From positions 1-60,704 of the forward strand of contig JAJRXF010000052.1 of the NCBI GenBank assembly GCA_024276425.1: a stretch of 60,704 nt of DNA, given 5' to 3'. Origin of the DNA: Actinomycetes bacterium (GTDB taxonomy: Bacteria; Actinomycetota; Acidimicrobiia; Acidimicrobiales; SZUA-35). The notes beneath the pieces were generated by a model that saw only the letters and a list, made by a program, of their open reading frames with translations, did not search any database and had not been told where the DNA came from. The position numbers and the translations under genes were made by a program. This document shows, piece after piece, positions 35,320-46,894 of the stretch; the stretch's first letter is position 1; each line of letters starts with the position of its first letter.

Positions 35320-35843
35320 TTGGAGTTCTCCAACAGCTTTGCCAGCTTGGCGAGACCACGATGAGCGTGGGACTTCACCGATCCACGAGCAATATTGAGG
35401 GTTTCGGCTATCTCGGCCTCGGAAAGATCGAGGTAGTAGCGAAGAATCAGCACGGAGGCCTGCTTCTCGGGAAGAGTTCGCAGCGAGGCCAGCATGTCAT
35501 CACGCTCGCTGGCACCGACTCCGCCGATCTCGGCCGCCGCCACTAGTCCCGGTGGTTCGGGAATTTTTGCTCGACGAACCCGACGCTTCCTCAGTTGAGA
35601 TCGGGCCCCATTGAGAACGATTGACCGAAGATACGGGCCTTCCTTGCCTGGTTCGATCCGGTACTTTCCACTCAGTAGTTTTACGAAGGCATCTTGGGTG
35701 ACCTCTTCAGCCGTTTCCCGATCGTCCACATACATGGACGCCAGCTTGACCAACGAGCGGTAGTACTGCTCGTACAGTTCAGGTAGGTCGGGGGTGGAGG
35801 GCATCTCCGGTTCCCGCCTTCGGTCAAGAATTGCCACCTTCAT
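35316..35843 (-). CDS. ECF-type sigma-70 family RNA polymerase sigma factor
   Basis: 175 residues. Region 2 is LYEQYYRSLVKLASMYVDD and ETAEEVTQDAFVKLL; region 4 is LRTLPEKQASVLILRYYLDL, then SEAEIAETLNIARGSVKSHA with the helix-turn-helix. There is no C-terminal extension. It resembles actinobacterial SigE-like ECF factors. The start may be GTG 35846, ATG 35843 or ATG 35807. The stop overlaps the putative anti-sigma gene in ATGA, the usual arrangement for an ECF factor and its regulator, which suggests envelope-stress control and autoregulation. Confidence 0.9.
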   Translation of the reverse strand: MKVAILDRRREPEMPSTPDLPELYEQYYRSLVKLASMYVDDRETAEEVTQDAFVKLLSGKYRIEPGKEGPYLRSIVLNGARSQLRKRRVRRAKIPEPPGLVAAAEIGGVGASERDDMLASLRTLPEKQASVLILRYYLDLSEAEIAETLNIARGSVKSHAHRGLAKLAKLLENSK

Positions 35844-35930
35844 CACCCTTTCAGACGCCGGAGGGAACAGAAAGGTTTACCGGGGAGAAATATCGCTCTT
35901 CGACCACCGACGGTTGATCACACCAATCGC

Positions 35931-37172
35931 TCAGAACTTCGAGAACGAAAAGGGCTTACGTCGGGTCACTAGCAAGATGTCCAACTGTTCTTGGGCCGCT
36001 TGATCACCCTCAATCTGGCCGGCGTCAACCAACTCACCCACTCTGGTATCGCCAAGCAAAGTGGCCCCCAGTTGGCCCGGTGTAAGCATCACATCGGCGG
36101 ACGAGGTCGGCGTTATCGTGGCTGACCCATCATGGACCTGCAATTCCCACGGTCCTCGCTGGGCGGGGAAAAGGGGATCTGCGATCTCCAACTTGACCTG
36201 ACCAGAGGTTTGGTAGCGGCGCGCACCAAGAAGCTGCGGAACGTCAAGAGGCCGCACCCACAGACCGTCGTGAGCCTCGATCTGATGAAGTCGACGCGGG
36301 TCAGCCAGATGATGTCGAAGCGGAAATGCAACCGGTGTCATGTCAAAGCGAATACGTCGACAAAGTGGAACTGCCTTGAGGAAGTCGACGAGGGCGCGTT
36401 CTGCTTCAATACTGAGCCCAACGAACTCTCGGACCGACACCACCCCGTCGCAGATCCAACTGTCTCCACCATGTGGATCAACAACCTTGTATAGGGCATA
36501 GCCATCGGGCTGACCACGATCGTTCCAGTGGATCAAAGCGAGCCGTGGGCCGGGCGAAAGCCAACCATCTGGCGAGGAGAAGACCATGTCCCACCAGGCC
36601 TCCGAGCGGCTCGTGGCTCCCGGGGTCTGGCCGACATACCTTCCATAGATTTCGGTCACCAGTCGGCGCGCCTGTTCCCGGTCAAAGATGATGTCACTCC
36701 GGCCGCCGCTGCCAGGAGGCGTCCTAAACTGAGCACCCTCCACCGTCAATTCATGGATGGCCAAAGTGGTAGCTGGCCCATATCCGAACCGCCCATAGAG
36801 CCCTGATTCTGATGCCCAAAGCGTCGAAGCTGCCAGACCACGGCTGACGCAGCGGCGAAGGTGTTCTTCCATCATGGCTCGCAGACCACCTCGCCCGGTC
36901 CGAGCCGGATTAAGGCCAACCCCGGCAACCCCGGCCGCCCTGACCGATGCCCCACCGGGAAGCGTGAGATCAAACTCGGCTCCCGATAGACCTCCAATGA
37001 TCTCGCCCGTGTCCAGGACTGCCACCGTGTGGGCTTGTTCAACCAAGGCCCGCTGCTGGTCGATCATGGTCTGATCATCGGTCCCCGGTATCTGTCCAAA
37101 GGCAGTGGCAATAGCCCGCCGATGGGCGGCCATCTCTGCCTCGGTTCGTGGGGTTGCTACCTCAAGACTCAT
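35931..37172 (-). CDS. Eis-like GNAT family N-acetyltransferase
   Basis: 413 residues, the usual Eis size. The N-terminal GNAT fold has the acetyl-CoA pyrophosphate loop LNPARTGRGGLRAMMEE preceded by the strand AAGVAGVGL, and SESGLYGRFGYGPAT is a family hallmark. A second GNAT-like half and a C-terminal SCP2-like domain follow (about 310-405, GQVKLEIADPLF). The chain ends with Phe, whose carboxylate serves as the catalytic base in Eis. Mycobacterial Eis acetylates aminoglycosides and protein lysines; the substrate here is unknown. Confidence 0.85.
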   Translation of the reverse strand: MSLEVATPRTEAEMAAHRRAIATAFGQIPGTDDQTMIDQQRALVEQAHTVAVLDTGEIIGGLSGAEFDLTLPGGASVRAAGVAGVGLNPARTGRGGLRAMMEEHLRRCVSRGLAASTLWASESGLYGRFGYGPATTLAIHELTVEGAQFRTPPGSGGRSDIIFDREQARRLVTEIYGRYVGQTPGATSRSEAWWDMVFSSPDGWLSPGPRLALIHWNDRGQPDGYALYKVVDPHGGDSWICDGVVSVREFVGLSIEAERALVDFLKAVPLCRRIRFDMTPVAFPLRHHLADPRRLHQIEAHDGLWVRPLDVPQLLGARRYQTSGQVKLEIADPLFPAQRGPWELQVHDGSATITPTSSADVMLTPGQLGATLLGDTRVGELVDAGQIEGDQAAQEQLDILLVTRRKPFSFSKF

Positions 37173-37199
37173 CTCGACCCTGCCAACCTCAGTGGGCCA

Positions 37200-38726
37200 T
37201 CACGAAGACTTCTTGGCCAAGAGTTGGGCAACGGCCTTGCCATCAGCCTGACCCCTGGTCGCCTTCATAACCTGACCAGTGAAGAAGCCCTGCATTTTGC
37301 CCTTTGCCTTCGGGTCCTCAGAGCAGAAGCGTTCCCACTCGGCCGGGTTGGCGGCAATAATTTCGTCCAGGGTGGCCTCAAGCGCCCCGGAGTCCATAGC
37401 CTCAAAGCCGCGCTCGGTCGCTATGTCGGCCGGAGCCTTGCCACTCGTGACCATCTCGGCCAGAACCTGTTTGGCCTGAGTTGCTGTCAGTTCACCACCG
37501 GTTTCCATCTTGACCATGGCAGCAAAGTTGTTGGCGTCAAGTTTGTTGGCACCCTCAACCGCAAGGTTGTGCTCGACGTGCGTGAGCACTCGGCCAGCAT
37601 CGGCTCCGGCCGCAATCGCGGCCAAAGCCAAGCCATCCAGGTCACGTTCAACTGCAATGGCCGCCGCCCCGGCGGCGGCTCCCGAACCCACTAGAGCGAG
37701 CCTGCGGTCTCGGGGAAGGGCAGGCAGAGCAGCCCGAATCTGCTCGATCCACTCTGGTGATGGGTCAACGGGAACGAGATCTGGGTCATCAAAGTACCGG
37801 TAGTCCTCGGCCTGTTCCTTCGAACGTCCTGGGCGGGTTCGTCCACCCTCTTCGTCCCAATGTCGAGTCTCCTGGCGGGGCTTGTCCCCACTCTCGTACA
37901 ACTCGACATGACGTTTGGCCTCATACATGATGGCCCGGCCCAAGGACCGTAGCGAGTTGACGTTCTTCACCTCACAGCGAGTCCGAAGCTCATCGCTTCC
38001 GGCCGGGCGAACCGAAATGTTGGCGTCGACTCGCATCGAGCCTTCTTCAAACTTTCCGTCGCTGGCCCCAATCGCAATCAAGATTGACTGCAACTCGGCC
38101 ACATACGCTTTTGCTTCCTCTGGACCACGAACATCAGGATGCGAGACAATCTCGATCAGGGGGACGCCGGCCCGGTTGTAATCAACTAAGGAATAGCCAG
38201 CATCATGTATTCGCCCGGAGGTACCAACATGGGTCGACTTGCCGGTGTCCTCTTCCATGTGGGCCCGCTCGATGCCAATCCGGTGACCATTCGGGAGCTC
38301 AAGCCAACCGCTGATATTCAGTGGTCGGTCATACTGGGAGATCTGATAGTCCTTGGGCATGTCAGGGTAGAAGTAGTTCTTGCGGGCAAAGATGCAGCGC
38401 TGCACGGTGCAGTTCAATGCCAGCCCAAGACGGATCGAGAGTTCGACCGCTTTGCCGTTAACCACCGGCAATGTCCCCGGAAGCCCGAGGCAGACCGGAT
38501 GGATATTGGTGTTTGGCTCGCTTCCGAACTGATTGCGCCCTGGAGAGAACATTTTGGTCTCGGTCGCCAATTCGGCGTGAACCTCAAGGCCAATAACCAT
38601 TTCCCAGTCGCTAGACAGATCGGTTTCTTCCCGTGGTACCTGGGTGTCGACCGTCCAGGCATCCAGTGTGGTAGACGAAACAGGCTGTGTAATTGGCTGG
38701 GAAATGACTTTGTTGGTCGCGTTCAT
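37200..38726 (-). CDS. gatB: Asp-tRNA(Asn)/Glu-tRNA(Gln) amidotransferase subunit GatB
   Basis: 508 residues. The GatB cradle motif VIGLEVHAELATETKMF begins near residue 44. KNYFYPDMPKDYQISQYDRP, GKSTHVGTSGRIHDAGYSLV and DYNRAGVPLIEIVS are diagnostic, and the C-terminal YqeY-like tail ends KATRGQADGKAVAQLLAKK. The ATG overlaps the gatA stop by four bases. With GatA and GatC it converts misacylated Glu-tRNA(Gln) and Asp-tRNA(Asn), with GatB binding tRNA and phosphorylating the acyl group. The N-terminal 43 residues are longer than usual, and a later start at MVIGLEV is possible. Confidence 0.94.
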   Translation of the reverse strand: MNATNKVISQPITQPVSSTTLDAWTVDTQVPREETDLSSDWEMVIGLEVHAELATETKMFSPGRNQFGSEPNTNIHPVCLGLPGTLPVVNGKAVELSIRLGLALNCTVQRCIFARKNYFYPDMPKDYQISQYDRPLNISGWLELPNGHRIGIERAHMEEDTGKSTHVGTSGRIHDAGYSLVDYNRAGVPLIEIVSHPDVRGPEEAKAYVAELQSILIAIGASDGKFEEGSMRVDANISVRPAGSDELRTRCEVKNVNSLRSLGRAIMYEAKRHVELYESGDKPRQETRHWDEEGGRTRPGRSKEQAEDYRYFDDPDLVPVDPSPEWIEQIRAALPALPRDRRLALVGSGAAAGAAAIAVERDLDGLALAAIAAGADAGRVLTHVEHNLAVEGANKLDANNFAAMVKMETGGELTATQAKQVLAEMVTSGKAPADIATERGFEAMDSGALEATLDEIIAANPAEWERFCSEDPKAKGKMQGFFTGQVMKATRGQADGKAVAQLLAKKSS

Positions 38727-40240
38727 GACTGGGCTCCGTTCTGGGCGACTGCCTCGGCCGCGCTGACCGATCGTTCAAGTTCGGCTGCGACCTGGAACAT
38801 GACTGCTTCGCCTTGAAGTGGTGCCAGCACCTGGACCCCGACCGGTAGACCTCCCTGGCCCGTGCCATAGGGCACCGAAATCGATGGGTGTCCGGCCAGG
38901 TTCGAGGGGATGGTGCAAACGTCGTTGAGGTACATCGTGAGGGGGTCGCTGGTTGCCCCGATGTCGAAGGCCACACAGGGCGACGTTGGGGTTAGTAGGA
39001 CGTCGAAGTCGGCATAGGCCTTGGCTAGGTCATTGATCATGAGGGTGCGTACCCGCTGGGCCTTGCCGTAGAAGGCATCGTAGTAGCCAGCGGAAAGGGC
39101 GTAGGTGCCCAACATGATGCGGCGTTTGACCTCGTCACCAAAACCAGTAGTGCGGGTGGCCATCATCATGGATGCGGTATTGCCTGACCCTTCCTGGCGT
39201 ACGCCGTAGCGAACACCGTCATAGCGGGCGAGGTTGGACGATGCTTCGGCCGGAGCGATCTGGTAGTAGGCGGACAAGCCGTAGATGACCGAGGGGACCG
39301 AAACTTCGGCCACGGACGCCCCCGCCGCCTCCAACGCTTCGGCCGCTGCTCGGGTTTGGGCCAGAACCTCGGGCTCGAACCCATCCAGGTCACCGGTACC
39401 CATGAGTTCGGTGATGATGCCAACCCGTAAGCCATCAACGCCCGACTTGAGGCCTGCGCTGACCGAGGCAACCGGGGTGGGAATAGAAGTCGAGTCTCGG
39501 GGATCGTGACCGCCGATCACCTCGAACAAAGCGGCCGAATCCGCAACGGTATGGCTAAAGGGTCCGATCTGATCGAGTGAGCTGGCAAAAGCAATGAGCC
39601 CGTAGCGGCTAATGGCCCCATAGGTTGGCTTCATGCCAACGACGCCACAGAGTGCGGCCGGTTGGCGGATCGATCCACCCGTATCGGAACCAAGAGCCAA
39701 CGGAGCAAAACCCGCGGCCACCGCAGCGGCCGAGCCTCCCGATGATCCTCCTGGAACCTTACTGGTGTCCAGTGGGTTTTTGGTCACACCGAAGGCCGAG
39801 TTCTCTGTCGATGAGCCCATGGCGAACTCGTCCATGTTGGTTTTGCCGATGAGAATTGCACCAGCGGCGGCCAGGCGTTCGACCACGGTGGCGTTGTAGG
39901 GCGGTTTCCAGCCGACCAGCATCTTGGAGGAGCAGGTCGTTGGCACTCCCTGGGTGCACATATTGTCTTTGATGGCAACGGGAACCCCAGCCAGGGGACC
40001 CACATCCTCACCCGCAATCACCTGCTGATCAATCTTGGCCGCCGCAGCCAAAGCCTCATCGGCCAACACCAGGTTGAAGGCATGGATTTCAGCTTCGCCA
40101 GCGTCGATTGCCGCCAGATGTTGGTCGACAACAGCCACCGCTGAGGTTTCACCTGACTTGACTGCGTTGGCAATACTTAGAGCATCGGAGTGCTCTGCAT
40201 TGCCATAACGACTGCTTTCATAACGATTGTGGTTGCTCAT
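38723..40240 (-). CDS. gatA: Asp-tRNA(Asn)/Glu-tRNA(Gln) amidotransferase subunit GatA
   Basis: 505 residues. The amidase signature is complete: Lys in VPVAIKDNMCTQG, and the Ser-cisSer segment in VPGGSSGGSAAAVAAG with GSDTGGSIRQPAALCG. GatA releases ammonia from glutamine for the GatB step. GGAGGAG lies six bases before the ATG, inside the segment that should encode the gatC C-terminus. That overlap means gatA translation does not depend on ribosomes finishing full-length gatC. Confidence 0.95.
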   Translation of the reverse strand: MSNHNRYESSRYGNAEHSDALSIANAVKSGETSAVAVVDQHLAAIDAGEAEIHAFNLVLADEALAAAAKIDQQVIAGEDVGPLAGVPVAIKDNMCTQGVPTTCSSKMLVGWKPPYNATVVERLAAAGAILIGKTNMDEFAMGSSTENSAFGVTKNPLDTSKVPGGSSGGSAAAVAAGFAPLALGSDTGGSIRQPAALCGVVGMKPTYGAISRYGLIAFASSLDQIGPFSHTVADSAALFEVIGGHDPRDSTSIPTPVASVSAGLKSGVDGLRVGIITELMGTGDLDGFEPEVLAQTRAAAEALEAAGASVAEVSVPSVIYGLSAYYQIAPAEASSNLARYDGVRYGVRQEGSGNTASMMMATRTTGFGDEVKRRIMLGTYALSAGYYDAFYGKAQRVRTLMINDLAKAYADFDVLLTPTSPCVAFDIGATSDPLTMYLNDVCTIPSNLAGHPSISVPYGTGQGGLPVGVQVLAPLQGEAVMFQVAAELERSVSAAEAVAQNGAQS

Positions 40241-40335
40241 CCTGGCTCCTCCCCAAGGGCTGGAGGCACCCGGAACTGGCCGGTCTCCGCGTGGGGGGCG
40301 GCGGCCAGAACAGCATCATGAACATCCACATCTTA
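40237..40335 (-). pseudogene. Displaced gatC 3' segment beyond the in-frame TAA
   Basis: Directly after the TAA at 40333-40335, the same frame continues for 31 codons (DVDVHDAVLAAAPHAETGQF, then RVPPALGEEPG). It ends at a TGA that overlaps the gatA ATG in ATGA. That sequence is the conserved GatC C-terminus (VLAAAP, FRVPxxLGEE). The frame is therefore interrupted by one stop codon and not shifted. It is expressed only if the TAA is read through, or if the TAA is a sequencing error. Confidence 0.85.
40247..40252 (-). promoter_or_regulatory. gatA ribosome binding site inside the gatC 3' segment
   Basis: GGAGGA on the minus strand, six bases before the gatA ATG at 40240. It lets gatA be initiated independently even when gatC translation stops early. 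Confidence 0.75.
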
Positions 40336-40554
40336 GACAACGTCAGTCCGGAAAATGTTCACCAAGGGATAGGGGTGGCTGGTTGGCTCAACATCCCCCA
40401 CGTCGAGGGCCTCGATGTCCTTGGCGTGGGCCAACACCGCCCCAAGTTGTTCGGTGAAGGTGGCAAGCTCTTCGTCGGTTAATTCGAGAAGGGCAAGGGA
40501 GGCAACTTTGGCCACCTCATCCCGGCTGAGAGATTGGGCACGTGATTTAGACAC
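40333..40554 (-). CDS. gatC: Amidotransferase subunit GatC, prematurely terminated
   Basis: The frame from GTG 40554 gives 73 residues: SRDEVAKVASLALLELTDEE, LGAVLAHAKDIEALDVGDVE and PTSHPYPLVNIFRTDVV. This is the standard GatC N-terminal helical part and the loop that threads between GatA and GatB. Family members have about 95-105 residues. Translation stops at a TAA while the same frame continues with the normal C-terminus. A single substitution (for example from GAA, CAA or AAA) would explain it. Either the short form is functional, the stop is read through, or the base is an error. The gene is probably essential where no GlnRS or AsnRS exists. Confidence 0.85.
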   Translation of the reverse strand: MSKSRAQSLSRDEVAKVASLALLELTDEELATFTEQLGAVLAHAKDIEALDVGDVEPTSHPYPLVNIFRTDVV

Positions 40555-40594
40555 CGGATCAACCTATCGCACCAAGCCGCTAAGTTTGAGACCC

Positions 40595-41035
40595 GTGAGC
40601 GACCAATCCCACCTCTTCTTGTCCGATGAATGGATCCAGGCGGCCCGTGATCTGCGTGAGGAGTTCGCCGGATCAATCGGACCGCCACCGGCCGTGGTCA
40701 AACTGAATGTGATTGTGACCCAAATACCCCATCGATCCGGGGGTGAGCTTCGGGGACATATCGATAGCTCAGGTGGCAGCCTCGTTATCGAGAAGGGTCA
40801 TCTGGAGACCCCTGAACTCACTCTCACCGTCGACTACGAGACAGCCCACGCCGCGTTTGTGACCCGAGACCAGGGTGCCCTCATGCAGGCATTCTTTGCT
40901 GGCAAGATCCTGGCCGAAGGGGATGTGACCCAACTGATGATGCTCCAACCGGGGGAACCCAGCCCCGAGATCATCGAGTTCGTTAGACGCCTGGACGCCA
41001 TAACTGACACCGGAGCCGAACAAGATCCGGGTTAG
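40595..41035 (+). CDS. SCP2 sterol-binding-like domain protein
   Basis: 146 residues from a GTG. GGSLVIEKGHLETPELTLTV, DYETAHAAFVTRDQGALMQA and FFAGKILAEGDVTQLMMLQP follow the SCP2 fold pattern, including the typical aGKI-EGDvtkLm ending. Such domains bind lipids or acyl-CoA in a hydrophobic tunnel. It is divergent from gatC with only 40 bases between starts, and its stop overlaps the convergent kinase stop. The ligand is unknown. Confidence 0.78.
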   Translation: MSDQSHLFLSDEWIQAARDLREEFAGSIGPPPAVVKLNVIVTQIPHRSGGELRGHIDSSGGSLVIEKGHLETPELTLTVDYETAHAAFVTRDQGALMQAFFAGKILAEGDVTQLMMLQPGEPSPEIIEFVRRLDAITDTGAEQDPG

Positions 41036-43125
41036 GACCGGGCAAAGATGGTGATCCCACTTCCTTTGCGGTGGAATTCACCCAAGGGTGGATCGGTTTC
41101 GATGACCTGTTTGTTGGGTGACCCGATGATCGATACGACTCTGAATCCAAGATTCTCCAGCACCGTGGCAGCCTCTGCTCCCGTTTTTCCTTTGAGATCA
41201 GGAATCTGGATAAACGGCAAACCTCTGGACAGCACCGCGGTGACAGCCGAATCTCGCTCGACTAGTTCTCCCGGCTGATAGTTGGCCGAGATAATCAGGC
41301 CTTCGGGCACAGTTTCGGAGAACTCTCCTTCTTCGGATTGGGCATAAACCAGGCCAGCCTCGGCTAAGACCGCGGTAGCCTGCTCCGGACTCAGTCCGAC
41401 CAAGCTCGGCACCTCCCGAGGAACCGGGCCATCACTGAGCACAATGTCAACCCGCGATCCAAACTCGAGCTCTGTCCCGGGTTCAACTGATGCCGAAACG
41501 ACTGCTCCGCGCGGCACGTCCTCGTCATAGGCGTTGCCCACCGATCCGATGATCAGATCGTCGGCTTTGAGAGCGGCATTAGCCTCAGCCAATGGCAGTC
41601 CGGTTACGGTGGGAACGACCCGCAGTTCTGGACCGAGCGAAACCCACAGCGTAACCTCTAGCCCCTCTTCCAACTCGAAACCCGGTGCCGGGGTCTGCTC
41701 AAGAACCTCGCCGGGCACCGAGTCGTCCTGTCGTCGCTCGAACACGACAGATGTCCAGTTGGCCAGCGAAATGTCGCGCTCGGCCTCCTCCACCGTTGAT
41801 CCGACAAAGGTTCCAACGGGATGAGTCACAACAGCGATCGGTTCGGGGGATGGGTCCACGGCTTCAGATGTTGCGTAGCGGATGATGCCAACGGCACTCA
41901 CAGCCAAGAGTGCAACCATGACCAACCACGGCCAGCGACGTTGACGGTCCACCGAATCCAATGAATCCTCCTCGCCACCATCATCAGCCCAGCCTGTGCC
42001 TCCATCATCGACCAAGCCTGGGCTGACCTCGTCCGCCCAGTGGCTGTCATTCGCGCTACCTGGCTTCGCGCTACCTGGCTTCGCGAGATTGTCAGCCGGA
42101 TCCTGCGAATCAGGGTCGCGGAGGTCGACAACGCCGGTGTCTGGATCGAGATTTGCCGTTGGCATCGGATCCGTTGCACCCCTGGAACTTTGGCTTGTTG
42201 AGTCGGTTATCTCCTCGGCCCTTGCCTGAAGGCCAACCAGTGGGAGTCGTTTGGGTCTAGGTAAGGAGACAGCAGCGGCATTAAGCGCCGCTATGAACTC
42301 GGCACTTGTTGGTCGTTGATCGGGATCGACCCGACCAGCAGCCTCAACAATGTCGGCCAAGGGGCCAAGTTCGGGGATACGAGGGACATCGGTGTCCTGG
42401 CGGGTCAACATAGTAGCCAGCGGCGTTGGCTCGATGAGTGGGACCAGGCCGGTTACCCCCTCAATAAGGGTAAGAGCCAGGGAATACACATCGGCCCGCC
42501 CATCAACATTCTTGCCAGCCCCCTGCTCGGGTGGGGCATAGCGGGCCGTGCCGATAAGAGACCCCTCCGGCTCGGTCCACGCCGCTTCCGCAATTGCCCG
42601 GGCGATGCCAAAGTCGGCTACTCGAAGGCGGCCATCAGAACCGAAAAGCAGGTTGGCAGGCTTGATGTCGCGGTGGACAAAGCCGCGCTCGTGAGCATGA
42701 GCTAGCCCCTCTGCCGCATGCAAGCCGACAACGAGGGCCTGAGAGGGGGACAGGCGGTACCCATCATCGATCATCTGACGGAGACTGCCCCCCGGAAGCA
42801 GCTCGGTAACGAGGTAAGCCTCCTCATCATCGCCCCAATCGTGGACCGCCATCAGATGAGGGTGGCTCATCTGGGCTGCGGACTGGGCTTCAGCCTGAAA
42901 GCGTTTTCTGAACTTTGGATCTCCAACCAGGCCAGGGTGAAGGAGTTTGACCGCGACCTGACGACGGAGTGACTGATCCTCAGCCAGATAGACGGTGGCC
43001 GATGCCCCGGTACCGAGCGGGACGATTAGTCGATAGCGACCACCAATGACGCGACCAATCTCGGGGTCGTTCGCCGGATTGGCGGGCGATTTAACGCCAA
43101 TCTGATCTGGAGGTCGGGCAGTCAC
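41032..43125 (-). CDS. PASTA-domain Ser/Thr protein kinase (PknB-like)
   Basis: 697 residues from a GTG. The kinase domain is complete: glycine loop LGTGASATVYLAED (37-50), Lys60 in VAVKLL, HRDIKPANLL (151-160), DFGIARA (171-177) and GTARYAPPEQ. An acidic linker with an AKPGS repeat precedes the membrane helix WPWLVMVALLAVSAVGII (about 415-432). Four PASTA repeats follow outside the cell, able to bind peptidoglycan fragments. PknB-type kinases control growth and wall synthesis. No pbp, rodA, FHA or phosphatase gene is adjacent, unlike the classical cluster. The frame extends to 43257, but that would reach the divergent gene and leave no promoter. Confidence 0.9.
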   Translation of the reverse strand: MTARPPDQIGVKSPANPANDPEIGRVIGGRYRLIVPLGTGASATVYLAEDQSLRRQVAVKLLHPGLVGDPKFRKRFQAEAQSAAQMSHPHLMAVHDWGDDEEAYLVTELLPGGSLRQMIDDGYRLSPSQALVVGLHAAEGLAHAHERGFVHRDIKPANLLFGSDGRLRVADFGIARAIAEAAWTEPEGSLIGTARYAPPEQGAGKNVDGRADVYSLALTLIEGVTGLVPLIEPTPLATMLTRQDTDVPRIPELGPLADIVEAAGRVDPDQRPTSAEFIAALNAAAVSLPRPKRLPLVGLQARAEEITDSTSQSSRGATDPMPTANLDPDTGVVDLRDPDSQDPADNLAKPGSAKPGSANDSHWADEVSPGLVDDGGTGWADDGGEEDSLDSVDRQRRWPWLVMVALLAVSAVGIIRYATSEAVDPSPEPIAVVTHPVGTFVGSTVEEAERDISLANWTSVVFERRQDDSVPGEVLEQTPAPGFELEEGLEVTLWVSLGPELRVVPTVTGLPLAEANAALKADDLIIGSVGNAYDEDVPRGAVVSASVEPGTELEFGSRVDIVLSDGPVPREVPSLVGLSPEQATAVLAEAGLVYAQSEEGEFSETVPEGLIISANYQPGELVERDSAVTAVLSRGLPFIQIPDLKGKTGAEAATVLENLGFRVVSIIGSPNKQVIETDPPLGEFHRKGSGITIFARS
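42050..42079 (-). repeat. Two 15-bp tandem repeats in the kinase linker
   Basis: TTCGCGCTACCTGGC is present twice head to tail, with a partial third copy after it. The minus strand encodes AKPGSAKPGSA in the juxtamembrane linker. The unit is in frame. Confidence 0.85.
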
Positions 43126-43295
43126 CTCTCGAATGGTAGTGATTGAGAAGCAAACACCGGAGTACCCGCCCTCTCGAACTGCCAAGCTCTGGTTACGATC
43201 ACTGATTCCGACATGGTCTGTACCCGCCAGGTCATCGTTGACCTTGGGCGAAAACAAGTTTGCCTGATCACCATTTCATCCCCGAGATGGGCACA

Positions 43296-43820
43296 ATGGA
43301 TACTGTGATTTCACCCGGCCGCCAACGAACGGTCATTGTCGTAATGGTTGGGGTGGCTTTTGGTGCCCTGATTCTCGGTGCCATGTTCTCCGCCCCTACC
43401 CAACCGGGTGCCGCTGTCTTGCGTGGAACCGCAGCCGACGGTGGTGGCGACCGGGGTTCGGTGGCCAACGGCGAGGTTGAACTTCCGGTAAACCCGGTTG
43501 AGGGCTGGCTCCCCGCGGCTGGTGATGGAACTGCCTGCAGCGAGCGAGTTGGGGTTGATCTCATCCCCGGCTATGCCGCAATCTTGACCATCAATGGTCT
43601 GAAGATTCCACTAGAAGAGATGAATAGCTATGCCGCTCCCGGCCAAACCAGGGATGCCGGGGCAACTATTGGAGAATTTACTTGGGGACCGGAGGAGGGC
43701 TGCCCATTTGGCACAGTTCTGCGGCCAACCAACAATCAGGTCATCGCCTGCATCTACCGCAACGAAGAGGGTCCAGAGAACTGCAACCCGATTGAGCGAC
43801 CAGGTGGATTCGACTTGTAG
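43296..43820 (+). CDS. Membrane-anchored protein of unknown function
   Basis: 174 residues from ATG 43296 (MDTVISPGRQRT). One N-terminal membrane helix, VIVVMVGVAFGALILGAMFS, is followed by an extracytoplasmic region with a Gly/Asp-rich stretch and a compact domain containing four Cys (ACSER, GCPFG, ACIYRN, NCNPIE) that could pair in disulfides. I recognise no family. An ATG at 43287 and a TTG at 43260 are also in frame. It is divergent from the PASTA kinase, so shared regulation is possible. Confidence 0.68.
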   Translation: MDTVISPGRQRTVIVVMVGVAFGALILGAMFSAPTQPGAAVLRGTAADGGGDRGSVANGEVELPVNPVEGWLPAAGDGTACSERVGVDLIPGYAAILTINGLKIPLEEMNSYAAPGQTRDAGATIGEFTWGPEEGCPFGTVLRPTNNQVIACIYRNEEGPENCNPIERPGGFDL

Positions 43821-43849
43821 GCAGTCTGGCCACCATCCTCGCCCATCGC

Positions 43850-46891
<3,042 letters not shown>

Positions 46892-46894
46892 GCG

